From contig CAKQKQ010000027.1 of NCBI GenBank assembly GCA_934249265.1, positions 1 to 22,062 on the forward strand: a stretch of DNA of 22,062 nt, read 5' to 3'. Origin of the DNA: an uncultured Clostridia bacterium (GTDB taxonomy: Bacteria > Bacillota > Clostridia > Christensenellales > Borkfalkiaceae). Positions 13,852 to 21,137 of this stretch are shown here, piece after piece; the stretch's first letter is position 1; each line of letters opens with the position of its first letter. The notes under the pieces are model-generated. The model had not been told where the DNA came from and made no database searches. It worked only from the letters and a program-made list of their open reading frames with translations. The position numbers were made by a program, and so were the translations under genes.

Positions 13852-15243
13852 TCAGCAAGCCAACATTTCGCCGCTTTTGCAAACTTTTTTATAGTTGACG
13901 ACAAAGCATATAATCTCGGCAACCGCGGTGATAAGCCACGAGAAAATATACAATAAATACAGCGACGGAATTGTGTGGAAATGAGCAAATACTGTATAAA
14001 TCCACACCACGCGGAACACGCAAGACCCCAAAATAACGATAATCGTCGGCGCAAGACTTTTTCCGAGACCGCGACAAGCCGCGATCGAACAATCCATAAA
14101 CGCGCTGAAAGCATATGAAAAACACATAATTCTCGTACGTAAAAGTCCCGCATCGATAACCTCTTTTTCGTTGGCGAACAACGATAAAAACTCTTTACCG
14201 AAAAGGAACAACGCGCCGCCCAACAGTGCGCCCGCTACAAACGAATATATTATGCCGATAAAATAACTTTTAAGCACTCGTTCACGCTTGCCCGCTCCGA
14301 GATTTTGCCCCATAAACGTTGAACAAGCGGTATAAAACGCCGCCATAACGTTGTATATAATCGAATCGGCGTTGGCTGCGGCGGAATTTCCCTCTACCAT
14401 GACGGAATCAAACGAATTGACCGCGCTTTGTATAAAAAGGTTGGCAATGGCAAAAATTGCGTGTTGAAGTCCCGCGGGAATACCAAGCCCGAGTATTTTT
14501 TTAGTCTCGATTTTATTTAAACCGTTTTTTAAATCGCCGAAACGGAAAGCGCACTCGTCTTTTTGCCGACCCATATGTATAAGAATAAGCACTGCGGACA
14601 CGTACTGCGTGATAATGCTGGCAAGCGCAACCCCGTCCTCCGCCATTTTGCAAACGATAACGAAAAACAAGTTGAAAATCACGTTTAAAATACCCGCTAT
14701 CATCAAATATGCAAGCGGTCGTTTTGTGTCTCCGTTTGCACTTAATACGCCGTTGCCGAAATTGAAAATAGCGAGTGCCGGCATACCGAGCGCATAAATG
14801 CGGAAATAAAGCACCGCGCCCTCGATAAGGTCGTCCTTTGTGCCGAGCAACTCCAACATAAACCTCGCCGACAAAAGACACAACGCCGTGATGACGCAAC
14901 CCGTCACAAGGCATATTACAAACGACGTGCGGATAGAAGCCGCCGTTCTTTCTTTGTCTTGCGCGCCGAGATGTTGCGCTACTTTAACGTTGACCGCACT
15001 GCCCATTCCGATGAGAAAACCCGTAAAAAGAGATACGAGAATTGTCGTCGAACCGACCGCGCCCAACGCTTCCGCGCTTGAAAATTTGCCGACTACCGCA
15101 ACGTCCGCCATATTAAACAGTACTTGCAGAAGTTGAGACAGCATGAGCGGAAGGCTGAAAAGAAACATATTTTTCCACAGCGAGCCGTCGGTCATATGAA
15201 TTTCGCCGCTAGCGTTTTTGATTTTTAAAGACTCATTTGACAT
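13852..15243 (-). CDS. MATE-family multidrug/cation efflux transporter
   Basis: The protein has 463 residues. ATG at 15243 (MSNESLK) is chosen for AAGAGG nine bases upstream; an in-frame ATG at 15267 would add eight residues without an RBS. Twelve hydrophobic segments are expected for MATE. Diagnostic stretches include SLPLMLSQLLQVLFNMADVA, VGKFSSAEALGAVGSTT and ALGMPALAIFNFGNGVLSANGDTKRP, with the second half beginning LGLGIPAGLQHAIFAIAN. MATE proteins export cationic compounds in exchange for Na+ or H+; the drug or metabolite is not predictable. It has its own promoter (15354-15382), and no regulator gene is adjacent. Confidence 0.95.
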   Translation of the reverse strand: MSNESLKIKNASGEIHMTDGSLWKNMFLFSLPLMLSQLLQVLFNMADVAVVGKFSSAEALGAVGSTTILVSLFTGFLIGMGSAVNVKVAQHLGAQDKERTAASIRTSFVICLVTGCVITALCLLSARFMLELLGTKDDLIEGAVLYFRIYALGMPALAIFNFGNGVLSANGDTKRPLAYLMIAGILNVIFNLFFVIVCKMAEDGVALASIITQYVSAVLILIHMGRQKDECAFRFGDLKNGLNKIETKKILGLGIPAGLQHAIFAIANLFIQSAVNSFDSVMVEGNSAAANADSIIYNVMAAFYTACSTFMGQNLGAGKRERVLKSYFIGIIYSFVAGALLGGALFLFGKEFLSLFANEKEVIDAGLLRTRIMCFSYAFSAFMDCSIAACRGLGKSLAPTIIVILGSCVFRVVWIYTVFAHFHTIPSLYLLYIFSWLITAVAEIICFVVNYKKVCKSGEMLAC

Positions 15244-15353
15244 ATCTATAAACCTCTTGATAAACATGCAAAAACACGTATACTTCGCGTTTGCGATTTA
15301 AGCCCGAATATTCACAAATTAAATTCGACCATTTCCCCCGTAACGCGCATTTA

Positions 15354-15382
15354 ATTATAGTATAATTTTTAAAGTTTTGCAA
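15354..15382 (-). promoter_or_regulatory. MATE gene promoter
   Basis: On the minus strand TTGCAA (15382-15377), 17 nt, TATAAT (15359-15354). The leader is about 105 nt. Confidence 0.72.
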
Positions 15383-15414
15383 TAATTCGACGCGTGCTAA
15401 AAATAAAAAATTTA

Positions 15415-15450
15415 CCGCTACCTATTTTTATCTGATAGCGGCATTTTTTT
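15415..15450. terminator. Hairpin family C terminator, copy 1
   Basis: CCGCTA (15415-15420) pairs with TAGCGG (15436-15441); T7 follows on the plus strand, and on the minus strand GGTAAATTTTTT follows the stem. It ends the four-TM gene read on the minus strand. AAAATTTACCGCTACC and TAGCGGCATTTTTTTATG are shared with the copy at 16160. Confidence 0.72.
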
Positions 15451-15565
15451 ATGCAAGTTTTTAAACGTTTTCAATGTTAAAATCGAGATTTTTTCTTTGT
15501 CATTTACTATTAAATACAAAAGAGAGATTTTCATTACCCCTTGACTTCAAACGCAAAAACGAAAG

Positions 15566-16072
15566 TTATTTTACCCCGTAAAAAATTCCTTTTTTAAACG
15601 AGAGATAAATCGGCAAACAAAAAGCAAAATTTAAAAAACCGCCGATTATTACCCACACGAGTTGAGCCGAAACGCCTAACATAACAATTTGAAGTATTCC
15701 TACAACAGCCCCCGCCAAGCCGGAAAAAGCAGTTAAGCCGAAACTTAAATTCTTTTGAAGCCTTGTGGCGATTTCTTTTTCGTGTATTTTGTTTAAATAA
15801 ACGATATAAGCGACGCCGAATACGACGGCAACCATCGCAACGAGACACGCATAATCTAATGCATGGCGAAAACCGTTTTTGCAAAAGTAAATAATGCCCG
15901 CTATAAGATGCATTATCCAACCGACATCGCTCAATAGCCCCAACGCCATAAACGGAATATCGGGCATAGTCGCAGTATAACGGACGCCTTGTTTTCCTTC
16001 GCTTTGAAGTTGCTTAATATGGTTTTCCGTAGTTTCTCTTTTTTTGTGCAAAATTTCTTTTATTTTACTCAT
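15566..16072 (-). CDS. Uncharacterised four-TM membrane protein
   Basis: The protein has 168 residues; ATG at 16072 follows CGGAGA. The N-terminal ~40 residues are charged and helical (KIKEILHKKRETTENHIKQL), possibly a short coiled coil facing the cytosol. Four hydrophobic segments then follow at about residues 41-62, 70-92, 108-130 and 136-158, ending in a Lys-rich tail (FKKGIFYGVK). No family is recognised. It is a single-gene unit with a textbook promoter (16102-16130), and a family C hairpin lies on each side of it. Confidence 0.7.
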   Translation of the reverse strand: MSKIKEILHKKRETTENHIKQLQSEGKQGVRYTATMPDIPFMALGLLSDVGWIMHLIAGIIYFCKNGFRHALDYACLVAMVAVVFGVAYIVYLNKIHEKEIATRLQKNLSFGLTAFSGLAGAVVGILQIVMLGVSAQLVWVIIGGFLNFAFCLPIYLSFKKGIFYGVK

Positions 16073-16101
16073 ATAAAATCTCCGACTGTCATGTCGTTTT
16101 T

Positions 16102-16130
16102 ATTATACTACAATGCTTTACGAATTTCAA
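16102..16130 (-). promoter_or_regulatory. Promoter of the four-TM protein gene
   Basis: On the minus strand TTGAAA (16130-16125), 17 nt, TATAAT (16107-16102), about 30 nt before the start codon. Confidence 0.75.
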
Positions 16131-16159
16131 CGTAATACAACGCTTTACGCAAAAATTTA

Positions 16160-16194
16160 CCGCTACCCGTTTTAATAAGTAGCGGCATTTTTTT
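16160..16194. terminator. Hairpin family C terminator, copy 2
   Basis: CCGCTAC (16160-16166) pairs with GTAGCGG (16179-16185), followed by CATTTTTTT. It sits between the start of one minus-strand gene and the end of the next, so its target is unclear: on the plus strand it has no gene upstream, and on the minus strand it would act before the gene at 15566-16072. Confidence 0.6.
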
Positions 16195-16238
16195 ATGCTT
16201 TATATATATCTACATTACATTAAAAATCGAAACTTATT

Positions 16239-16268
16239 GCCGTTTTTACGCAATACGTATTGAGTAAA
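16239..16268. terminator. Degenerate family A hairpin, copy 3
   Basis: GCCGTTTTTACGCAA, loop TACGTA, then TTGAGTAAA pairs as a 9-bp stem with one mismatch. It resembles the identical hairpins at 3775 and 6263. It is just downstream of the minus-strand lipoprotein stop (16280), so it is probably that gene's decayed or weak terminator. Confidence 0.45.
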
Positions 16269-16279
16269 TCGCACAAAAT

Positions 16280-17854
16280 TTACCAACTTACTGCATCGCC
16301 GTTTGCATCGTAATGCCAATATTTCCCATCACCCGCGGGCTTTGTTTCGCTGTAATAATACACAACCATATCGTAATACATAGGCTTGTCTTCGGGGTCT
16401 TGGTCGATTGTTATTTTATTCCAATCTTCTTCTGTTCCGAGATAATACACGTCGATTGTCGAGATACCCGAAACCATAAACGATTCGTTGTCGAGTTTCG
16501 CAAGAGACGTACCGACTATTACTTTCTTTAAAGCAGTGCAACCAAGGAAAGCCATCGATTTAACTTCGCAAACGTTTGCACTCATATCTACTTCTTCTAA
16601 TTCGTTGGTTTTACTATAATCGTCAACGTATTTTTCAAATGCAAAATTGTTTATTATTATTTTTTTATCGTTTCCAAGACTCGGAATTTTTACTTTTTTA
16701 TCCGTTCCGGCGTAATATATCAGATATTCGCTTCCGTCAAACGACAAAAAGTAAAACTCGCCCACGTTATAAATATCCGACGTTCCGCTCGTTTTAATCA
16801 CTAATTTCGGCGCAGCCGTTATCCAGCCGTACTCATAAAACGACGCGCCCGTAAAATTGATTTTACTCAAATTTATAATTTCTGCAACCCTACTGTGATA
16901 AAACGCCAAATCGCCTATCGTGGTAAGCGTTTCGGGCAAAGTCACCGACAATATCCTTTTAGATTGAAATGCGCTTTCGCCGATTTCGGTTACGGCTTTG
17001 CCTTCGTACGTTGACGGAATTACGACTATCATATCGTCTTTATAATATTTGACGAGTTTGTAGGTGTCGTCGTCTTTAAGTTCAAACTTGAAAATCGATT
17101 CTTCCCACACGGCGCGGAGAGTCAAATCGCCGTAAATTCCGTTGGAAATTTTGGTGATGGTTTCGCTCGTTTGAGTGCCGTCTTCCAAGGTTATTACCCT
17201 TTCCCAACGCAAGAATTTAAAACCGTCGTTTGCGGTTGGCTCTTTAAGCGGAATTTCGCTTTCTATGGTATAATTTTCGGGATTTTCTTCCGAATTGACT
17301 CCGCAACCTGTTAAATCGTAACTCACGTTGTAAGTGACAAGCGACCATTTTGCGGTCAATTTTATATTGTTTACGATGACCGTAGAAAAATCATAATCTT
17401 TATCGCCGTTTTGCCAGCACACAAAATCATATCCCGCTTTTTGGGGAATTGTTTGCGGTTCTGTCGCCGTTTCGCCTAATTTCACCTTTTGCTCTTCGAT
17501 TTCGCTGCCGCCCGACGTGTCGAACGAAACCGTAAATTTGGTATAATAAATAAGTCTGTCGTTTACAAGGTCGTCAAGCCACTGCTTTTCGTCACCCGTA
17601 TATTCGGGGTGCGCCTCTTTAAACAGCAAATACGCCTCGTTTTCTTGCTTTATCTCTTCGGGTTTTACGGGCACTTCGCGCCATTTGTCGTCGCCTTCGT
17701 AGTCGTATTTCCACTCGACCGACGAATCCACCACCCTAAAAATAACTTCGCCTTTCGTTTTAGTTTCGCCCTTTTTACCGCACGAAACCATAAATACCGA
17801 AAAGCACGCGACAAACACGCACATAAGCACAACTAACAAAATCGACTTTTTCAT
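16280..17854 (-). CDS. Surface lipoprotein with Listeria-Bacteroides repeats and LRR_5 units
   Basis: The protein has 524 residues; ATG at 17854 follows AAGGAGG. The signal peptide ends FMVSC (Cys25). Residues 73-97 (AYLLFKEAHPEYTGDEKQW...) resemble the SAYQIWLDNGHTGTE module of the collagen-like lipoprotein at 9110. Two Listeria-Bacteroides/Flg_new repeats follow (107-170, ending GYDFVCWQNG...LTAKW, and about 174-252, ending LRAVW), then LRR_5-type units (VTEIGESAFQ...LPETLTTIGDLAF, and a later VCEVKSMAFLGCTALKKV). It lacks the collagen stalk. It is likely a membrane-anchored adhesin or binding protein on the cell surface; ligand unknown. It has its own promoter (17947-17975). Confidence 0.88.
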   Translation of the reverse strand: MKKSILLVVLMCVFVACFSVFMVSCGKKGETKTKGEVIFRVVDSSVEWKYDYEGDDKWREVPVKPEEIKQENEAYLLFKEAHPEYTGDEKQWLDDLVNDRLIYYTKFTVSFDTSGGSEIEEQKVKLGETATEPQTIPQKAGYDFVCWQNGDKDYDFSTVIVNNIKLTAKWSLVTYNVSYDLTGCGVNSEENPENYTIESEIPLKEPTANDGFKFLRWERVITLEDGTQTSETITKISNGIYGDLTLRAVWEESIFKFELKDDDTYKLVKYYKDDMIVVIPSTYEGKAVTEIGESAFQSKRILSVTLPETLTTIGDLAFYHSRVAEIINLSKINFTGASFYEYGWITAAPKLVIKTSGTSDIYNVGEFYFLSFDGSEYLIYYAGTDKKVKIPSLGNDKKIIINNFAFEKYVDDYSKTNELEEVDMSANVCEVKSMAFLGCTALKKVIVGTSLAKLDNESFMVSGISTIDVYYLGTEEDWNKITIDQDPEDKPMYYDMVVYYYSETKPAGDGKYWHYDANGDAVSW

Positions 17855-17946
17855 TTTTTAAGCCTCCTTAAAGTAAATCATCGCAGTATAAAAACAGCGC
17901 ACGGCTGAAAATCGCGGTGAAAAGCCCAAAAAGGTTTTCCTTTTCT

Positions 17947-17975
17947 ATTATATCATATGTTTATTCGTTTTTCAA
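17947..17975 (-). promoter_or_regulatory. Promoter of the LRR lipoprotein gene
   Basis: On the minus strand TTGAAA (17975-17970), 17 nt, TATAAT (17952-17947). The leader is about 85 nt. Confidence 0.74.
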
Positions 17976-18046
17976 TAGTTTGGTTAAATTCCTCATCTTT
18001 CGATTTTTAACGTTAAAAAAGGTAAAACGCGGGCGAAAATTGTCCG

Positions 18047-18240
18047 CCGCCAACAACGAAACAACAACGAACAAAACTACCCCGCCAACAACGAAACAAC
18101 AACGAACAAACAAAACTACCCCGCCACCGATACTCAAACGACAGCAAACAAGCAAACTATCCGCTACCGCCAATAACAAAACAACGAGCAACCAATTGTC
18201 CCCGTTAGTATAAACAAAAAAGCGAGCAGAAATTACCGAC
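18047..18240. repeat. C/A-rich degenerate ~39-nt tandem repeats
   Basis: Units start at 18047 (35 nt), 18082 (39), 18121 (41), 18162 (39) and 18201 (about 39). Units 1 and 2 share 29 nt exactly (18047-18075 and 18082-18110), a CCGCCAACAACG start running on through CAACAACGAACAAA. The plus strand is rich in A and C and nearly free of T. The array is bounded by GCGGGC hairpin-like motifs at 18029-18047 and 18298-18316. Confidence 0.7.
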
Positions 18241-18297
18241 CGCCGATAAGAAACAAAACAACAAACAAAAAATACCCATCATCAGCACAACAAAAAC

Positions 18298-18322
18298 GCG
18301 GGCAAAAACTGCCCGCTTTTTT
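18298..18322. terminator. Terminator of the ferredoxin gene
   Basis: GCGGGCA (18298-18304), loop AAAAC, TGCCCGC (18310-18316) and T6. On the minus strand the stem is followed by GTTTTTGTTG, so it can end the ferredoxin transcript that comes from the right. Confidence 0.78.
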
Positions 18323-18431
18323 GTTTGATATATGACAAAATCTTTTTTTATGCGATTTTCAAAATATAAACACTTTGATAAATCATCGCCTTTTTAACTT
18401 TTAAATGGTAATTTAACCGTCGATTTTTGCG

Positions 18432-19052
18432 TTAATCAAGTATATTCCCGTCCGTAGAAATGATTACGACTTGCCACGGAATAAACTTTCCGCTTTGTTG
18501 CAATGCGGTTTTTGCCGCGTGTTCCAAACCGCCGCAACAAGGAACTTCCATGCGCACGACAGTCACGCTTTTAATATCGTTATCGCGAATAATATCGGTA
18601 AGTTTTTCCGAATAGTCCACATTGTCTAATTTAGGACAGCCGACGAGCGTAATATGCCCTTTTATAAAACGCTCGTGAAATGCGGCGTAGGCATAAGCCG
18701 TGCAGTCGGCGGCGATAAGCAGTTTTGCTCCGTCAAAGTAAGGCGCATTGACGGGCACGAGTTTTATTTGTACGGGCCACTGTGAAAGACGGCTTTGCTC
18801 CACAGCGGGAACATGCTCGTCACTTGCCTGCTCTTCGCGTCGTATCGTTTTCATTCGCATTCCCGGGCAACCGCTGTGAATGAGTTTACCTTGTTGTTGC
18901 ATTTTCTTTTGCTTGTTTGCTATCACCGCCGCCTCGTCATAGGCTGCAGCCTCGCGTTCGACAAAAGAAATCGCCCCCGTCGGGCAAGCGGGCAAACAGT
19001 CGCCCAAACCGTCGCATTTATCTTGATCTATTTCGATAATTCTTCTTTTCAT
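18432..19052 (-). CDS. 4Fe-4S ferredoxin-type protein, shortened N-terminus
   Basis: The protein has 206 residues. ATG at 19052 follows AAGGAG by eight bases; the upstream in-frame ATG (19172) would overlap the divergent gene. Residues 9-28 (DQDKCDGLGDCLPACPTGAI) carry Cys13, Cys19, Cys23 in a C-x5-C-x3-CP pattern, with Leu16 where the usual CxxC cysteine would be. HSGCPG, ADCTAYAYAAF, GCPKLDN and EVPCCGGLEHA follow, matching a ferredoxin family of anaerobes often found next to a Crp/Fnr regulator and hydroxylamine reductase (Hcp). From memory, family members carry a full CxxCxxCxxxC cluster before the CDGLGxC motif; here that segment is absent. Probably an electron carrier in nitrosative or redox stress. 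Divergent from crp/fnr. Confidence 0.85.
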   Translation of the reverse strand: MKRRIIEIDQDKCDGLGDCLPACPTGAISFVEREAAAYDEAAVIANKQKKMQQQGKLIHSGCPGMRMKTIRREEQASDEHVPAVEQSRLSQWPVQIKLVPVNAPYFDGAKLLIAADCTAYAYAAFHERFIKGHITLVGCPKLDNVDYSEKLTDIIRDNDIKSVTVVRMEVPCCGGLEHAAKTALQQSGKFIPWQVVIISTDGNILD

Positions 19053-19064
19053 AGTTAAGTCTCC

Positions 19065-19093
19065 TTGCTTTTCTGTCAATATTATATTACAAT
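19065..19093 (+). promoter_or_regulatory. Crp/Fnr regulator promoter
   Basis: TTGCTT (19065-19070), 17 nt, TACAAT (19088-19093). The start of transcription would be near 19100, putting the palindrome at 19109-19122 just downstream, a position suited to autorepression. Confidence 0.55.
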
Positions 19094-19122
19094 AAAATAA
19101 GAAAGTCGGTTGAATTTTCAAC
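19081..19122 (-). promoter_or_regulatory. Ferredoxin promoter with Crp/Fnr-like site centred at -41.5
   Basis: The minus-strand -10 TATAAT is 19086-19081. No acceptable -35 lies at 16-18 nt. Instead the palindrome GTTGAA-TT-TTCAAC (19109-19122) is centred at 19115.5, about 41.5 bp before the predicted start at 19074. This is the geometry of class II activation by Crp/Fnr proteins. Confidence 0.55.
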
Positions 19123-19136
19123 GAACGAGGGTTTTT

Positions 19137-19799
19137 ATGAAAAAATTTTTTCCTATAATTTGCTCTTCTCAACTTTTTTCGGGTATTTCCGAAAATGAAC
19201 TTACGGCTATGATGTCGTGTCTCGACACGAAAACGGTTGACTTTTCAAAAGAAGAATTTATATTGCGCGTCGGCGATAAAATAAATTCTATCGGGCTTGT
19301 GTTGTCGGGAAACGTGTTGATCGTGCAAGACGATATTTGGGGCAACCGCAATATCCTTTCCAAGGTCGGTGCGGGTCAAACCTTTGCGACGGCTTTTGCT
19401 TGCGCGCCAGATTTTCCGCTAAACGTGGACGTCATAGCGGAAACCCCCGTCAGCATAATGTTTTTGAACGTAAAACGCATTTTAAACGCGTGTCCGTCGG
19501 CGTGCGCGTACCACAATAAAATTATACAAAACATTCTCGGCGAACTTGCAGAGAAAAATTTGCGATTTAGCGAAAAACTCGAACATATGGGTCAACGCAC
19601 CACTCGCTCGAAAGTTATGTCTTATCTTTCCGCGCAAGCAAGGCGGTTTTCAACTTACGAATTCGATATTCCGTTTTCAAGGCAACAACTTGCCGATTAT
19701 CTCGGCGTTGAGCGCAGCGGACTGTCGCTTGAACTTAGCAAAATGCGCCAAGAAGGTTTAATTGATTTTCATAAAAGCCATTTTATTTTAAAAACGTAA
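19137..19799 (+). CDS. Crp/Fnr-family transcriptional regulator
   Basis: The protein has 220 residues. ATG 19137 has GAGGG six bases before it and is preferred to ATG 19110, which lacks an RBS and overlaps the palindrome. Residues ~12-120 form the cyclic-nucleotide-like beta-roll (LFSGISENEL, IGLVLSGNVLIVQDD, VGAGQTFATAFACA). A long dimerisation helix follows, then a winged HTH (TTRSKVMSYLSAQA, FSRQQLADYLGVERSGLSLE). There is no N-terminal FNR-type four-Cys set; Cys residues in SAC-like positions (CAPDF, CPSACAYHN) might serve sensing but this is untested. Close in layout to the Crp/Fnr proteins paired with Hcp and ferredoxin genes in Clostridia; likely activates the divergent ferredoxin gene. 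Confidence 0.92.
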   Translation: MKKFFPIICSSQLFSGISENELTAMMSCLDTKTVDFSKEEFILRVGDKINSIGLVLSGNVLIVQDDIWGNRNILSKVGAGQTFATAFACAPDFPLNVDVIAETPVSIMFLNVKRILNACPSACAYHNKIIQNILGELAEKNLRFSEKLEHMGQRTTRSKVMSYLSAQARRFSTYEFDIPFSRQQLADYLGVERSGLSLELSKMRQEGLIDFHKSHFILKT

Positions 19800-19859
19800 T
19801 CGTTCCGCTTTAAATACGTAATACTTTCGCTTTGTTTTAAAGACGTAATCGTTTCGCTG
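19794..19859. repeat. Tandem repeats starting at the crp/fnr stop codon
   Basis: ACGTAAT followed by a CGTTTCGCT-like block occurs three times: 19794-19815, 19816-19842 and 19843-19859. The first copy contains the gene's last codon and stop (ACG TAA). Confidence 0.7.
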
Positions 19860-19912
19860 ATTTTTCAATAGTTTTTCACCCTTACAAATCGTCCATATCA
19901 ACAAAAAATTTA

Positions 19913-19944
19913 CCGCTGCCCGTTTTATCGGATAGCGGTTTTTT
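19913..19944. terminator. Hairpin family C terminator, copy 3 (bidirectional)
   Basis: CCGCT (19913-19917) pairs with AGCGG (19934-19938), with an inner CCG/CGG pair and T6 after it. On the minus strand TAAATTTTTTG follows. It closes the plus-strand crp/fnr gene and the minus-strand acetyltransferase run. Confidence 0.75.
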
Positions 19945-20032
19945 AATGTGTATCAAACGGTAAATAGTTTTGTTGTCTATATTCGCCCGACAAATATTTT
20001 TATTCACTCACACGACAGTTTTCTATCGGCAC

Positions 20033-20572
20033 TTATATCAACATGTTTGGAAATTCGGGTCGGCGTTCGTGAATAATGCGCAGTAAGTCCTTAAATGCGG
20101 CTTTGCGAAGTTCGTTGCCGTTGCATACGACTTCAAATCGATAACCGCGAAGCATTGTGTAATTTCCCGTTTCGTGAAATTCGTTTTTTAAATAGAAACT
20201 TTTTCTGCGAATTCTCTGCGCATTATTTTTTGCGTTTTCGTCAATTTCTTCAAAATCCAAAATAAGTTGTATTTCACGATAGACCTCCGATATTTTCCGT
20301 AAGGCGGCACTGCCGTAGCCTTTTGAACGAATATTGCTGTCTATAGCCAAATAATAAATATATCCACATTCATTATTTTTTAAAATAACGGCAAAACCTA
20401 TCGGCTTTTCGTCGTCATATATACCGAGCACGTCCGTATTCGTATCCGAGGCAAAAGCGAAAATTTCGTCGAAACTCATCTTTTCCTCGATAGGAAACGC
20501 CTCTTCGTTGATTTGCTCGAAGTAGGCTCTGTCTTGGCTGTTTGCGTTTAATTTACGTAATTTTAAATTCAA
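20033..20572 (-). CDS. GNAT-family N-acetyltransferase
   Basis: The protein has 179 residues. The start is a TTG (20572-20570) with AAGGAG eight bases upstream; no ATG fits. Motif A is YLAIDSNIRSKGYGSAALRK (R-x-x-G-Y-G-S), preceded by the strand PIGFAVILKNNECGYIYY and followed by RRKSFYLKNEFHETGNYTMLRG, the C-terminal cap typical of GNATs that act on small molecules. Substrate unknown. It is last of a run of four acetyltransferase genes on the minus strand (67 bp after the previous gene) and ends at a family C hairpin. Confidence 0.85.
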   Translation of the reverse strand: MNLKLRKLNANSQDRAYFEQINEEAFPIEEKMSFDEIFAFASDTNTDVLGIYDDEKPIGFAVILKNNECGYIYYLAIDSNIRSKGYGSAALRKISEVYREIQLILDFEEIDENAKNNAQRIRRKSFYLKNEFHETGNYTMLRGYRFEVVCNGNELRKAAFKDLLRIIHERRPEFPNMLI

Positions 20573-20639
20573 TTTATTTTCTCCTTACAAAGCAAATAAA
20601 GCCTTGAAAATGTAATTTATCGTTTAAAATGTCTTATCT

Positions 20640-21083
20640 TTAATTTTTTGGTTTGTAAATCATTTCTATATGCGGAATTCCGTCTTCTAAAAAAACGTCG
20701 GACGTTTGAACGAATCCGCATTTTTCATAAAGAGATTTCACGTAGAGTTGCGCTAAAATCTTCAACGTTGTCTCGCCTAATTTTTCTTTAGCAACTTTTA
20801 TCGCTTCGTTTACTATTTTTGTCCCCAACCCGCATCGTCTCTTTTTGGAAATAATCCGCCCGATAGACGCCTCTTTAAAGGTCGTACCTTTGGGCAAAAC
20901 TCTCGCATAAGCCTGTATGCCGTCGTCGTCGACAAGCCAAAGATGATAAGCAACACGATCTGCGTCGTCTATATCTTGATACGGGCAATTTTGCTCCACA
21001 ATAAAGACCGAAACGCGCAATTTATAAATTTCAAATAATTCTTCCGCACTTAATTCCGAAAAATGTTTTACTATAAGTTCCAT
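20640..21083 (-). CDS. elaA: ElaA-like GNAT acetyltransferase
   Basis: A 147-residue protein; ATG 21083 follows GGAGG. The sequence carries the ElaA hallmarks in order: ELSAEELFEIYKLRVSVFIV with VEQNCPYQDIDDADRVAYHL, AYARVLPKGTTFKEASIGRI, the acetyl-CoA loop RRCGLGTKIV, and the end CGFVQTSDVFLEDGIPHIEM. ElaA proteins are short GNATs whose natural substrate is not settled. Length is normal. Lies 54 bp after the sugar acetyltransferase and probably shares its transcript. Confidence 0.88.
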   Translation of the reverse strand: MELIVKHFSELSAEELFEIYKLRVSVFIVEQNCPYQDIDDADRVAYHLWLVDDDGIQAYARVLPKGTTFKEASIGRIISKKRRCGLGTKIVNEAIKVAKEKLGETTLKILAQLYVKSLYEKCGFVQTSDVFLEDGIPHIEMIYKPKN

Positions 21084-21137
21084 TGCAACCTCCGCAAATT
21101 AAGTTGTCTTATCTGCAATAAAGCGTAATCGCACTTT

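Larger units (their letters stand above)
15244..15565. other. Intergenic region upstream of MATE
   Basis: These 322 bp hold the MATE promoter (15354-15382) and a family C hairpin (15415-15441) that ends the upstream minus-strand gene. No gene seen. Confidence 0.6.
17855..18431. other. Intergenic region with promoter, tandem repeats and terminator
   Basis: These 577 bp contain the lipoprotein promoter (17947-17975, minus), C/A-rich tandem repeats (18047-18240) and the hairpin at 18298-18316. The plus-strand frame 17917-18213 encodes only low-complexity Thr/Asn/Lys/Pro from the repeats and is not believed to be a gene. Confidence 0.65.

Noticed and set aside
6263..16268. CRISPR-like array from the repeated hairpins
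   Set aside because: Copies are kilobases apart, with genes between them, and each has a U-tract; they are terminators or dispersed repeats, not an array with spacers.
17917..18213. Plus-strand 98-residue open frame rich in Thr, Asn, Lys and Pro
   Set aside because: It is created by the C/A-rich tandem repeats, has no RBS, and its first part reads across the minus-strand lipoprotein promoter.
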